NCBI GenBank assembly: GCA_021154885.1
Contig: JAJKHS010000144.1
Location: 1 to 64,000 of the forward strand
DNA: 64,000 nt
Reading direction: 5' to 3'
Source of the DNA: Thermoanaerobaculum sp.
Lineage (GTDB): Bacteria > Acidobacteriota > Thermoanaerobaculia > Multivoradales > UBA5704
Below, piece after piece: positions 56,442 to 64,000 of this stretch. Within the stretch, counting starts at the first letter, position 1. Each line of letters opens with the position of its first letter. Under the pieces are notes generated by a model, which saw nothing but the letters and a program-made list of their open reading frames with translations, was not told where the DNA came from and did not search any database. Position numbers and translations under genes: made by a program.

Positions 56442-59363
56442 CTAGAAGCGGAGCCGCAGGCCGAGTTGGGCCAGGCGCTGCTCTCCCTGGAGGGGATCGC
56501 CGGCGAACAGGGTCGGCTTCTTGCCGATCGGGTTGCCCTTGGCGTCGAAAACGTTGACGTAGTTGGCCGGGTTCTTCTCGTTGAACAGGTTGAAAACCTC
56601 GCCGATCAGCTCGATGGAAGCCCTGGAGCCGACGTGAAACTGCTTGCCCAGCCGGAGGTCGAACTGCGAGAAGGAGTGGCTGCGGCCGGAGTTGACCTGC
56701 GAAATGCCCGTGCCCGGCCCGAGGTCGAGAAAGAAACCGTCGCCGTTCAGGTCGGTGTTGAAGAACCTGGTGTACGGCAGGGCCGAGTGGTAGCGCAAGA
56801 CGCCGGAGAGGTCGACTCCCCAGGGCGCCCGGTAGGTGCCGGCGAGCGTGACGCGGTGCCGGGCGTCGGTGGACAGGGGACCGATGCAGGCGTTGCACAA
56901 CGGATTCAGCGGGTCGGCCGGCACACCGCCGCGGGCGTTGCCGCTGAGGTCGGGTTGCTGGCCGGCGTTGTAGATGCGGAACTCGTCGGCGCCGGCGAGC
57001 ACGTTGCCCGTCGCCTTGGAGTAGGTGTAGAAGCCCTGGAGCTCGAACTTGGAAAGATGAACGTGAACGCCCAGGTTGCCGCCGTCATACGAGGCCTTGC
57101 CGCGGCCGTACCACAGGCGGAAGGGACCGAATGGGAACCGGGGGTCCTTCTGAGGGTTGCCGTTGGCGTCCAGGTTCGGGTTGGCGGGCAGCGAGAAGGG
57201 GAGGTGCGAATAATTGATGCTGACGGCCTCGAGGTTCAGGCCCAGCCAGTTGTTCACCTGGAACGAGTAGCCCAGCGAGGTCTGGGTCGACTGCGGCGTC
57301 GACAGCGTCGGCGAGGCGACGTCGTTGGGCTGGAAGGCCGAGCCTCCGGGGAGCTCGTTCGCAGGCAGCGGCTGGCCCGGTTGGAATAACCTGCCGTCCG
57401 GGTAGTGGATGCCGGCGGAATCGTGGACGTTGTAGAGGATCCCGTAGTTGGACTGCACGGCGAAAGAGGGGAAAAGGATGGTCGCGTTGGTGTAGGGGAA
57501 GTCGTAGTAGATTCCCCAGCCGCCGCGCAGGAGGTGACGGCCGTCCCCCTTGACGTCGTAAGTGAAGCCGAGGCGGGGCCCGAAATTGTTGTCGTCGTTC
57601 TTGAGCTTGCCCCCCTTGCCGCCCTGGAAGTCGGCCAGGTAGGACTCGTGGTACGTGGTCTGGGTGGAGAGGGCCTGCCAGATCGGGTTCGACCGCTGGT
57701 CGATGTCGAAGCCTGCCCAGTAGTCGTAGCGGATCCCCAGATTGACTTTCAGCCGGTTCCCCACCGACCAGTCGTCCTGGAGATAGGCGCTGTACTGTTT
57801 GACCGGCGTGCTCACGCCGGCGAAGCCGCCGAAAATCGTGATGTCCACCACCGGCGAGCCCGGCTTGTCGTCCAGCAGGCTGAAAATGCCGTTGGTCCCG
57901 GTGGTGAACTCGGCTTTCAGGGTCGGCTCGTCGATGTAGTTGATGCCCGCCTTGAAGTCGTGCCGGCTGGAGAGGATCGCTTGCGACCAGGAGAAGTCGT
58001 CCTTGAGCTGGATCTTCCTCTGCTGCGTGGACTGGGGCGTATTGCCGTTCTGCCCGCTCCGGGCGCCGGAGGGGAAAAGGATGGAAGGATCGTTCGAGTC
58101 CGCGGTGATCGTGTTTTTGAACTTGGTGTACTGGAGGACCAGCTCGTTCAGGGCGCCGGCGCCGAGCTGGACGGTGTGGCCGGCCAGCACGGAGGAATAG
58201 TCGTTGCTGATGGTGCCCAGGGCCGAGGGAGCGGAGAGCGGCGAGGCGCCGTATTTGTCGGCGTTCTTCTGATAACCGTAGCGCACCTGGAGGTACTGCT
58301 TGGCCGAGATGTCGTAGCTCACCTTGGCCGTGCCAAGCTCGTCGGTGAAGGGGATGGGGATCGACTTGCCGTCGAGGTCGGCGAGGGTGCCGTCGGTGGC
58401 GATCGTATAAGACGTATTGCGCTGGGTCTTCTCCCAGGTGGCGAAGAAGTGCGCCTTGTCCTTGACGATGGGACCGCCCAGCGAGGCGCCATATTGATTG
58501 CGCTTATAGGGCTGCTTGCCGCTGCCCGAAATCCTCTCGGTTTCGGTCTGACTGTTCAGGCTGTCCTTGCGGAAGAAGCCGTAGCCGCTGCCGGCGAGCT
58601 GGTTGGTGCCGGTCTTGGTGACCACGGAGAGGACGCCGCCGGTGGAGCGGCCGTACTCGGCCTTGTACTGCTGGGTCTGGATCTTGAACTCCTGCACGCT
58701 CTCGAGGTTGAAGTTCTGGAGGGCGCCGCCGATCGTGTCGTCCGTGTTGTCGCCGCCGTCGATGATGTAGTTGACGTTGCGGCCGATGCCGCCGTTGAGG
58801 GCGACCGTCTGCTGGCCGGGTTTGGTGGGGTCGCTGTTGACCGTCAGGCTCGTCCCCGGAGCGAGCGAGGCCAGGTTGGCGAACTGCCGGCCATTCAGCG
58901 GCAGGTTCTCCAGCTCGCTCTGGGACACCACCGTGCCGATCGACGGCGAGGTCTGGACGAGGGGCGCGTCGTCGACCACGGTGATCGACTCCTGGACGCT
59001 CGCCGCGCTCAGGCTGATCTCCAGGGTCCGCTCGGTCGCGACGTTGAGCCTGACCGACTCGACGGTGACGGTGGCGAAGCCGGTGAGCTCGGCGGTGATC
59101 GTGTAGACGCCGACCGGCAGCGAGGGGAGGCGGAAGGCGCCGTCGCTCGCGGTGACGGCGGCGCGGGCGAGGCCGGTCTCCCGGTTCGTCGCGTTGACGG
59201 TGACGCCGGGCAGCGGCGAGCCCTGGGCGTCCTGGACACGGCCAATCAGGGCGGAGCTCGCGGTCTGAGCGGCAACGGGCACGGAGTGCCAGCCGCACAG
59301 CGCGGCGAGGGCGCAGGCCACGGCCATGGACCAGGGCCTCGGGCGGATGCTTCTCAAGCTCAT
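56442..59363 (-). CDS. TonB-dependent receptor with carboxypeptidase-regulatory-like N-terminal domain
   Basis: 973 residues, RBS GAGGAG, N-terminal signal SMAVACALAALCGWHSVPVA. CarboxypepD_reg domain (~35-115: LIGRVQDAQGSPLPGVTVNA; LPVGVYTITAELTGF), plug (QSELENLPLNGRQFANLASL; VNYIIDGGDNTDD; VVTKTGTNQLAGSGYGFFRK) and a long barrel ending QRLAQLGLRLRF. It resembles the 50358 receptor in layout but with a distinct sequence, so a different substrate is likely. No regulator gene adjoins it; a proline iminopeptidase-like gene follows upstream on the same strand, ~175 bp away. Confidence 0.9.
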   Translation of the reverse strand: MSLRSIRPRPWSMAVACALAALCGWHSVPVAAQTASSALIGRVQDAQGSPLPGVTVNATNRETGLARAAVTASDGAFRLPSLPVGVYTITAELTGFATVTVESVRLNVATERTLEISLSAASVQESITVVDDAPLVQTSPSIGTVVSQSELENLPLNGRQFANLASLAPGTSLTVNSDPTKPGQQTVALNGGIGRNVNYIIDGGDNTDDTIGGALQNFNLESVQEFKIQTQQYKAEYGRSTGGVLSVVTKTGTNQLAGSGYGFFRKDSLNSQTETERISGSGKQPYKRNQYGASLGGPIVKDKAHFFATWEKTQRNTSYTIATDGTLADLDGKSIPIPFTDELGTAKVSYDISAKQYLQVRYGYQKNADKYGASPLSAPSALGTISNDYSSVLAGHTVQLGAGALNELVLQYTKFKNTITADSNDPSILFPSGARSGQNGNTPQSTQQRKIQLKDDFSWSQAILSSRHDFKAGINYIDEPTLKAEFTTGTNGIFSLLDDKPGSPVVDITIFGGFAGVSTPVKQYSAYLQDDWSVGNRLKVNLGIRYDYWAGFDIDQRSNPIWQALSTQTTYHESYLADFQGGKGGKLKNDDNNFGPRLGFTYDVKGDGRHLLRGGWGIYYDFPYTNATILFPSFAVQSNYGILYNVHDSAGIHYPDGRLFQPGQPLPANELPGGSAFQPNDVASPTLSTPQSTQTSLGYSFQVNNWLGLNLEAVSINYSHLPFSLPANPNLDANGNPQKDPRFPFGPFRLWYGRGKASYDGGNLGVHVHLSKFELQGFYTYSKATGNVLAGADEFRIYNAGQQPDLSGNARGGVPADPLNPLCNACIGPLSTDARHRVTLAGTYRAPWGVDLSGVLRYHSALPYTRFFNTDLNGDGFFLDLGPGTGISQVNSGRSHSFSQFDLRLGKQFHVGSRASIELIGEVFNLFNEKNPANYVNVFDAKGNPIGKKPTLFAGDPLQGEQRLAQLGLRLRF

Positions 59364-59537
59364 AAAGGTCTCCTCATCGATCCGGCAAGATGGAAAGGTG
59401 TCCGGCGCGAAGGCTGCGCCCCCGCCGAAAACGGCGGAGGATGGGTGAGATCATCCCTAATCTTAGGAGGTGCTTTTCAAGGGGAAAACGAGACGCCCGC
59501 TCGGAGCGATCTCAATCCTGCGTCCCCGGAGCGCGGC

Positions 59538-60542
59538 TCACTTGCGGCTGGCGCCGCGCAGGAACTCGTCGACCGTGCTGATGAAGAGGCCCGGCTGGTC
59601 GACGAACGTCATGTGGCCGCTGCCGGGGAGCACCACGAGCTTCGAGCCGCCGATCCGTTCGTGCATCGTGCGGGCGAGCGAGGGATCGCATTCGTCGTGA
59701 TCGCCGGCGGTGATCAGCGTCGGCACGTGGATCGTCGCCAGCCGGTCGGTGTACTCGACCGACTTGAGATTGCCGTCGATGATGAACTCCCCGTGCGAGC
59801 CCCACATCTCGCGATACAGGTCCCAGGGGACCTTGCCCGAGCTGGCCGGATCGAAGTTGGGGTCTGGACGGCCCTGGTAGAGATAGGGGAAATACCCCTC
59901 GCCCCAGGCGGCGGTCATGTAATCGTTCGTGTAACGGTTTTTCTCGAAGTCCTTGCCGTGGCCGAAGAGACCTTCGGCTTCGAGCTTCGCGATCCGTTCG
60001 CGCAGCTCCGGCGCCATCTTCTCCTTCATGCGGACGAAGACCTCGTTCATCGCCTGCGTGCTGGAGAACGTGCTGCACAGCACGAGATGGGCGAGGTTGC
60101 CCTGATACTTGAGGGCGTAGGCCTGCGCCAGCACGCCGCCGTAGGAATGGCCCAGCAGGTCGATCTTTCCCAGGCCGAGCTGCCGCCGGACCGCCTCGAC
60201 GTCCTCGACCATGTTTTCGACCGTGTAGCCCTTGGCGTCCGCCAGCGCCTCGGAGCGGCCCGAGCCGCGCTCGTCGATGAAGATCAGCCGGTGGTGGCGC
60301 ATCAGCGGCAGCAGGTACGGGAGGAAGTAGTCGTGCGAGGCCCCCGGACCGCCGTGGAGCACGACGAGCGGCTCGCCCTTGCCCAGAGACTGGTAGTAGA
60401 TGAGGACGCCGCCGGCGTCGACGAACCCCTCCTGGACGAGGTAAACGCCGGACGATGGCGCGCCACCCCGCGGGGAATCGGCGGCGAGCGCCGGGGCGGC
60501 CAGGGCACAGAGCACGAGCGGCAGCAGGAGATGGCGGTTCAT
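59538..60542 (-). CDS. Exported proline iminopeptidase-like alpha/beta hydrolase
   Basis: 334 residues, RBS GAGGAGGG, signal peptide MNRHLLLPLVLCALAAPALA. Alpha/beta-hydrolase with PIP-type motifs: oxyanion loop VLHGGPGASHDYFLPYL, FIDERGSGRSEAL, nucleophile elbow LLGHSYGGVLAQ (Ser), catalytic Asp in ITAGDHDECDP and His in LPGSGHMTFVDQP. It probably releases N-terminal Pro or hydrolyses small esters/amides in the periplasm. Same strand as the TonB receptor; may act on imported peptides (inference). Confidence 0.88.
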   Translation of the reverse strand: MNRHLLLPLVLCALAAPALAADSPRGGAPSSGVYLVQEGFVDAGGVLIYYQSLGKGEPLVVLHGGPGASHDYFLPYLLPLMRHHRLIFIDERGSGRSEALADAKGYTVENMVEDVEAVRRQLGLGKIDLLGHSYGGVLAQAYALKYQGNLAHLVLCSTFSSTQAMNEVFVRMKEKMAPELRERIAKLEAEGLFGHGKDFEKNRYTNDYMTAAWGEGYFPYLYQGRPDPNFDPASSGKVPWDLYREMWGSHGEFIIDGNLKSVEYTDRLATIHVPTLITAGDHDECDPSLARTMHERIGGSKLVVLPGSGHMTFVDQPGLFISTVDEFLRGASRK

Positions 60543-60622
60543 CAGGGACCCTCCTCGAGGCGCGTCAATTGGGGGAATCCTACAACAGGGCGGGCAAGAC
60601 GGGAGAGGGGGGTCTGTCCGGC

Positions 60623-60628
60623 TATACT
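60623..60628 (+). promoter_or_regulatory. Putative -10 box for a leaderless AraC-type transcript
   Basis: TATACT ends 8 bp before the ATG at 60637, so a transcript would start at or next to the initiation codon. No RBS is visible. No convincing -35 box. Confidence 0.35.
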
Positions 60629-60636
60629 CTGGACTG

Positions 60637-61053
60637 ATGGTCGATCACGACACCTTCCGCCGCCTCTGCCGCTCGCGGGACTTCCTGGCCGCGAGCTTCG
60701 GCGAGCGCCTGCGCCTGGAACAGGCGGCGGCGAGCGCGTTCTTTTCGCCGTTTCACTACCATCGCCTCTTCCGCCGCGCCTTCGGCGAGACACCGCACGA
60801 GTTCCTGACCCGCCTGCGGCTCGACCAGGCGAAGCGCCTGCTCGCCGCCGGCGAGTGCTCGGTGACCGACATCTGCTTTGCGGTGGGCTATGAGAGCCTG
60901 GGCTCGTTCAGCCTGCGCTTCAAGGAGCTCGCCGGCTGCTCGCCCTCCGAGTATCGCCGGCGCGTGCGCTGCTGGACGGTGGTGCCGCAGCGCTGGGTGC
61001 CGCGGCCGGTGCCGGCCTGCTTCCTCCGCTACTTCGCCGGTCTGCCCCTGTAA
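60637..61053 (+). CDS. AraC-family DNA-binding protein (HTH only)
   Basis: 138 residues, essentially only the AraC/XylS double helix-turn-helix: FSPFHYHRLFRRAFGETPHE, LTRLRLDQAKRLLAAGECS, VTDICFAVGYESLGSFSLRF and AGCSPSEYRRR. The usual effector-binding domain is missing, so it may respond to something through a partner. Followed 69 bp later by a VOC-family gene, a pairing often seen for stress or detoxification. No RBS; see the -10 box just upstream. Confidence 0.87.
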   Translation: MVDHDTFRRLCRSRDFLAASFGERLRLEQAAASAFFSPFHYHRLFRRAFGETPHEFLTRLRLDQAKRLLAAGECSVTDICFAVGYESLGSFSLRFKELAGCSPSEYRRRVRCWTVVPQRWVPRPVPACFLRYFAGLPL

Positions 61054-61122
61054 GCCAAGCGCAAGATCCGAGAAGCCCTCGCGGCCGATCCGTGAGAACC
61101 TCTTGCCCAAGGAGGAGCCACC

Positions 61123-61539
61123 ATGATCCAACGCATGTCGCACGCCGCGATCTTCGTCCCCGACCAGCAGGCAGCCTATGACTTCTACGTCGACAAGCTC
61201 GGCCTCGAGGTGCGGACCGACGCCAGGATGGACAACGGTTTTCGTTGGCTGACGGTGGGCCCCAAGGGCCAGAAGGACCTCGAGATCATCCTCATGCCTG
61301 TCGGGGGGTTCAGCGCGAAGGGGGCCGATCCGGAGACCGCCGAGCTCCTGCGCACGCTGATCAGCAGGGGCGCTTTGGGCGCCGGGGTCTTCGAGACCGC
61401 CGATTGCCAGCAGACCTATGAAGAGCTGCGGGCCAAGGGCGTGGAATTCCTGTCGCCGCCCACCGATCGCTTCTACGCCGTCGAAGCCACCTTCAAGGAC
61501 CCCTTCGGCAACTGGTTCAGCCTCGGCCAGCCGAAGTGA
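61123..61539 (+). CDS. VOC (glyoxalase/bleomycin-resistance) superfamily protein
   Basis: 138 residues, RBS AAGGAGGAG. Two beta-alpha-beta-beta-beta modules: MSHAAIFVPDQQAAYDFYVD then KLGLEVRTDARMD; and GVEFLSPPTDRFYAVEATFK then DPFGNWFSLGQP. The His and Glu-type metal-ligand positions are plausible but the second metal Glu is not certain. Substrate unknown; often an enzyme or sequestering protein for reactive small molecules. Likely controlled by the upstream AraC-type gene. Confidence 0.87.
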   Translation: MIQRMSHAAIFVPDQQAAYDFYVDKLGLEVRTDARMDNGFRWLTVGPKGQKDLEIILMPVGGFSAKGADPETAELLRTLISRGALGAGVFETADCQQTYEELRAKGVEFLSPPTDRFYAVEATFKDPFGNWFSLGQPK

Positions 61540-61581
61540 GCGCCCAGCGTCTCATTCAAAAACGCGGCTGACCGCCACAGT

Positions 61582-62451
61582 CTACCTCGCCTCGACCGCG
61601 GCCGAGCGGAGCATGGAGAGGGCCGCGTAGAGGACGACGACCACCACCAGCCAGCGCAGCGCGCCGAGCGGCAGCGATTTCACGAGGAACGCCGCGATCA
61701 GCACGGCCGGCACGCCGGCGAGCCCGAGGCCCAGGGTCGTGCGCAGGCTGTAGCACTGGCTCCGGATGAAGCGCACGCTGCCCACCGGCATGAGGAAGGC
61801 GCAGGAGCCCATCATGATGGGAAACGCGCTCAGCGGGCTCATGCCGAGCAGGCTGACGAGGATCATGCAGGGGGCGTAGAGACCGACGCCGACCTCCATG
61901 AGCGCGCCCAGGACGAAGTTGCCGCCGAGGCCCGCCCAGAGCTTCCACCCGGCGAGCCCCTGCGCCTCGCCGCCCGCGGGAGCGAGGTCGTAAATCTTCA
62001 TCAGAAAGAGAGCCGCCGCCGCCAGCAGGGCGAAACCCATGCCGATCTGGATCTTGCGCCGCGGCGCGCCGGCCACGAACCCCGCGCCGAACCACGAGCC
62101 GAGGACCGCGGCCCCGATCATCAGCACCAGGGTCTTGAGGTCGACAGCGACGACGGCGATGAAGATGAAAGCCTGGGCGACCGTCGGCAGGGTGTGCCCC
62201 ACGTTCAGCGTGCCCGGGATCTTCTCGTCCGGGACCAGGTGCCGCAGCTTGAGCGCGGCGGTCGTGGGCGCGAACGAGCCGATCCCCAGCGTGTCGAAGA
62301 AGCAGGTCACGAAGCCCAGCGCCAACTCGAAGAGGCTGGGGGCCACTCGAGTGTCGCCGCCGTCCCGGCGGGCCCGGAGCACGGCGGAGACCAGAACGCC
62401 GACATAGACAGCGCAGACGATGCCGAGACCGACGAAGAGCGCGAGTTTCAT
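61582..62451 (-). CDS. TSUP (TauE/SafE) family sulfite/organic-anion exporter
   Basis: 289 residues with about eight hydrophobic spans. Family signatures are LFELALGFVTCFFDTLGIGS, LNVGHTLPTVAQAFIF, MIGAAVLGSWFGAGFVAG and GALMEVGVGLYAPCMILVSL. TSUP proteins move small sulfur- or carboxylate-bearing anions across the inner membrane. Convergent with the VOC gene. No sulfur-metabolism genes flank it, so the substrate is open. Confidence 0.88.
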   Translation of the reverse strand: MKLALFVGLGIVCAVYVGVLVSAVLRARRDGGDTRVAPSLFELALGFVTCFFDTLGIGSFAPTTAALKLRHLVPDEKIPGTLNVGHTLPTVAQAFIFIAVVAVDLKTLVLMIGAAVLGSWFGAGFVAGAPRRKIQIGMGFALLAAAALFLMKIYDLAPAGGEAQGLAGWKLWAGLGGNFVLGALMEVGVGLYAPCMILVSLLGMSPLSAFPIMMGSCAFLMPVGSVRFIRSQCYSLRTTLGLGLAGVPAVLIAAFLVKSLPLGALRWLVVVVVLYAALSMLRSAAVEAR

Positions 62452-62922
62452 GACGGGAAGGTTACATCACCGGGCCGCCTGCCAGACCGCCAGCCGTGCT
62501 AGCGTATTGCTGCCTCCCATTGCGCATCGTCGGACGCGTAGCCCATAATAACGGCCGGGATGTCTCCCCGGCCGAAGATTTCGTGGACGGCGGCTACGAT
62601 CGCTTGAGGGTCCACTTCTACGGCTTTTCGGTGCGGTTCGGACGATTCTTCGTGCGGAAAAAGTCGGATCGGGAGTTTACGGACGCGAATCGGAGTTTCC
62701 GGACACAAGCCGGCGTTTAAGGCTGTTCACCGGCGTTTAAGGCTGTTCGACGGCGTTCAGGGGCATTCAACGGCGTTTCAGGACAGGAGAATGCGTCGCA
62801 GGCTGTTCCAGGGATTTTTAGGACAGGAAAAGCGGGCGGAGGCTGTTCGGACGAGCCATCCATGAGTCGAGGGAACGGCGTATTGTCTTGGATGGGAACA
62901 TCACTGCACAAGGAGACAGAAC
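62452..62922. other. Intergenic region with tandem repeats; possible gene remnant
   Basis: 470 bp without a confident gene. A minus-strand frame at 62499-62708 contains RKAVEVDPQAIVAAVHEIFG and IMGYASDDAQWEAAIR, which looks protein-like but has no start or RBS support. The right half holds 20-bp tandem repeats. No RNA gene seen. Confidence 0.4.
62711..62790 (+). repeat. Degenerate 20-bp direct repeats
   Basis: Four units: CGGCGTTTAAGGCTGTTCA (62711), CGGCGTTTAAGGCTGTTCG (62731), CGGCGTTCAGGGGCATTCA (62751), CGGCGTTTCAGGACAGG (62771). The first two are nearly identical; related GCTGTTC motifs follow at 62794 onward. Function unknown; they lie upstream of the ABM monooxygenase gene. Confidence 0.65.
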
Positions 62923-63222
62923 ATGACCAAGGTGGCGCTGCTCGTTCGCTTGGAAGCGAAGCCCGGAAAAGAAGATGAGGTCGCGGACTTCCTCCGCGGT
63001 GGTCTGGCCATCGTCCAAGAGGAGCCGGCGACGACCGCCTGGTTCGCCCTTCGCCTGGGTCCGTCGACCTTCGGCATCTTCGACGCCTTCCCCGACGAGG
63101 CCGGCAGGCAGGCCCATCTCTCCGGCCGCGTCGCCGCCGCCCTGATGGCGAAAGCCTCCGAGCTTCTTTCGCAGCCGCCGGTCATCGAGAAGGTCGACCT
63201 CCTCGCCACCAAGCTTCCGTAG
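62923..63222 (+). CDS. Antibiotic biosynthesis monooxygenase (ABM) domain protein
   Basis: 99 residues, RBS AAGGAGA. Single ABM ferredoxin-like domain: VALLVRLEAKPGKEDEVADF, TTAWFALRLGPSTFGIFDAF, GRQAHLSGRVAAALMAKASE. These small dimers are cofactor-less monooxygenases or dioxygenase-like proteins acting on quinones and other small molecules. Substrate unknown. Confidence 0.88.
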   Translation: MTKVALLVRLEAKPGKEDEVADFLRGGLAIVQEEPATTAWFALRLGPSTFGIFDAFPDEAGRQAHLSGRVAAALMAKASELLSQPPVIEKVDLLATKLP

Positions 63223-63282
63223 GCCACCAGGCCGCACCTCCTTCCCATGTACATTGTAGGCAGGCTGAAAGGAGGAGCCGCC

Positions 63283-63951
63283 ATGCGTCGCGCCATGACC
63301 GTCATCGCCTCCCTCGGAGCCGGAGCCCTGATTGGAGCCGATACCGCGCCTGCCGTGCGGCTTTTGCAGGTCCACCCCGGCCTGCCGCCGCTCGAGGTCC
63401 GGATCGTCCCCGAACCTGAGGACACCGGCAACGAGCCCCACCGGATCGGCCAGGTCGAGCTCGCCCGGCGTGGCGAGTCGAAGCCGTTCCAGACGCTCGA
63501 GGTCACCGGCACCGGCAGCCCCCGGCAACTCGCGTCGTTCTCCCGCTTCGAAGACGCGAACTTCGACGGCTATGCCGACCTGCTCCTCGGCCATGACGGC
63601 GGCGCCAAATGGGTGGGCTACGAGATCTACTTCTACGATCCGGCGTCGGGCTCCTTCGTCCAGAACGAGCTCAGCCGCGAGATGTCCAGGAGCCTCACGG
63701 GACAGACCCTGGAGTTCCATCGCGCCAAGGGCGAGATCGAGCTGACTCATCTGCGCTTCGGGTGTCAGGACGGGTTCGTCGCGAGCGAGACGTTCGTCCT
63801 CCAGGGCTCTCACCTGCGGAAGACCGGTCAGAAGGATCATCTGCGCACGCCGGAGGGCTGCTACGCGGTGAAGCGCCGGCCGCGAGCCGTCGGCGGCATG
63901 GAGGAGGTCTCCCGCGAGCGCGTCCCGGACCTCGACCGCAATCTCCGCTGA
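63283..63951 (+). CDS. Exported protein resembling XAC2610-type VCBS-like proteins
   Basis: 222 residues from ATG 63283 (AAAGGAGGAG upstream), signal MRRAMTVIASLGAGALIGAD. The central part has a DANFDGYADLLLGHDGGAK loop like calcium-binding VCBS/XAC2610 folds, then YEIYFYDPASGSFVQNELSR. Two Cys in the C-terminal part (FGCQDG; PEGCYAV) could pair. Related XAC2610-type proteins are periplasmic and of uncertain role. The next gene begins 17 bp later. Confidence 0.72.
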   Translation: MRRAMTVIASLGAGALIGADTAPAVRLLQVHPGLPPLEVRIVPEPEDTGNEPHRIGQVELARRGESKPFQTLEVTGTGSPRQLASFSRFEDANFDGYADLLLGHDGGAKWVGYEIYFYDPASGSFVQNELSREMSRSLTGQTLEFHRAKGEIELTHLRFGCQDGFVASETFVLQGSHLRKTGQKDHLRTPEGCYAVKRRPRAVGGMEEVSRERVPDLDRNLR

Positions 63952-63967
63952 AACCAAGAGGGTTGAA

Positions 63968-64000
63968 ATGGCAAAGCGACTCGGCTGGCTGTTGTTCCTC
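63968..64000 (+). CDS. Start of a further gene, cut by the window edge
   Basis: ATG 63968 encodes MAKRLGWLLFL, preceded by AAGAGGG. The Leu-rich start suggests a signal peptide or membrane protein. Nothing more can be said. Confidence 0.5.
   Translation, partial: MAKRLGWLLFL

Noticed and set aside
57405..60893. Very long plus-strand open frame
   Set aside because: Lies antisense to the second TonB receptor and the proline iminopeptidase-like gene, which carry signal peptides, RBSs and catalytic motifs.
62499..62708. Small minus-strand gene ending IMGYASDDAQWEAAIR
   Set aside because: Composition is protein-like, but no RBS and no recognised family; kept only as a possible remnant.

Overview
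The window is high-GC bacterial DNA, densely coded on both strands with few RNA-like or phage-like features. The gene content points to an acidobacterium-like Gram-negative (inference, not proven). It has two very large TonB-dependent receptors with carboxypeptidase-regulatory-like plug extensions, a c-type cytochrome with a reaction-centre-cytochrome-like domain, a sulfatase-fold/TPR protein, a secreted penicillin-acylase-family enzyme and an M61 peptidase. Most genes have clear Shine-Dalgarno sequences. Four-base stop/start overlaps (ATGA/GTGA) are common, so many operons can be read directly.

Layout. 1-3.2 kb: start of a 5'-3' exonuclease, a CPBP protease, a flavin monooxygenase and a small LexA-like DNA-binding protein. 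3.8-15.3 kb: three paralogous secreted proteins of unknown function (3826, 7779, 13846), a beta-propeller/cytochrome c gene broken by a one-base frameshift, two tiny secreted Cys-rich proteins, and a minus-strand operon of ATP-grasp enzyme, LLM flavin monooxygenase, nitroreductase and acetamidase/formamidase. 15.3-20 kb: sulfatase-fold/TPR protein, dCTP deaminase-like gene, a VapBC pair and a lone antitoxin-like gene. 20-25 kb: a two-gene minus-strand operon of TIR-NTPase and NTPase-WD40 proteins, a candidate immune system.

25.4-32.5 kb is the standout. It holds a poly-gamma-glutamate-hydrolase-like gene, divergent from a 658-residue protein with a Cys-free N-terminal leader and about 55 cysteines in CTQxGPxCPT-type repeats. 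That protein is followed by a translationally coupled kinase-like / HopA1-like / LanC-like trio. These are the three activities (Ser/Thr phosphorylation, elimination, Cys cyclisation) of a split, class V-like lanthipeptide synthetase. I read the locus as a lanthipeptide system with a giant multi-repeat precursor.

32.6-45.4 kb: mostly envelope and metabolic genes (sorbosone-dehydrogenase-like lipoprotein, Dps, penicillin acylase, histidine phosphatase, FAD oxidoreductase, cytochrome, VIT/VWA protein). Several decayed genes are interspersed: a DinB-like fragment, a deleted DUF899 gene and broken hicB and hicA. 45.5-50.3 kb: a three-gene operon of DUF4062 protein, MoxR ATPase and membrane protein, a second candidate conflict system. 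50.3-64 kb: two TonB receptors (one coupled to a LacI regulator with a visible operator), M61 peptidase, proline iminopeptidase-like hydrolase, AraC/VOC pair, TSUP transporter, ABM monooxygenase and the start of one more gene.
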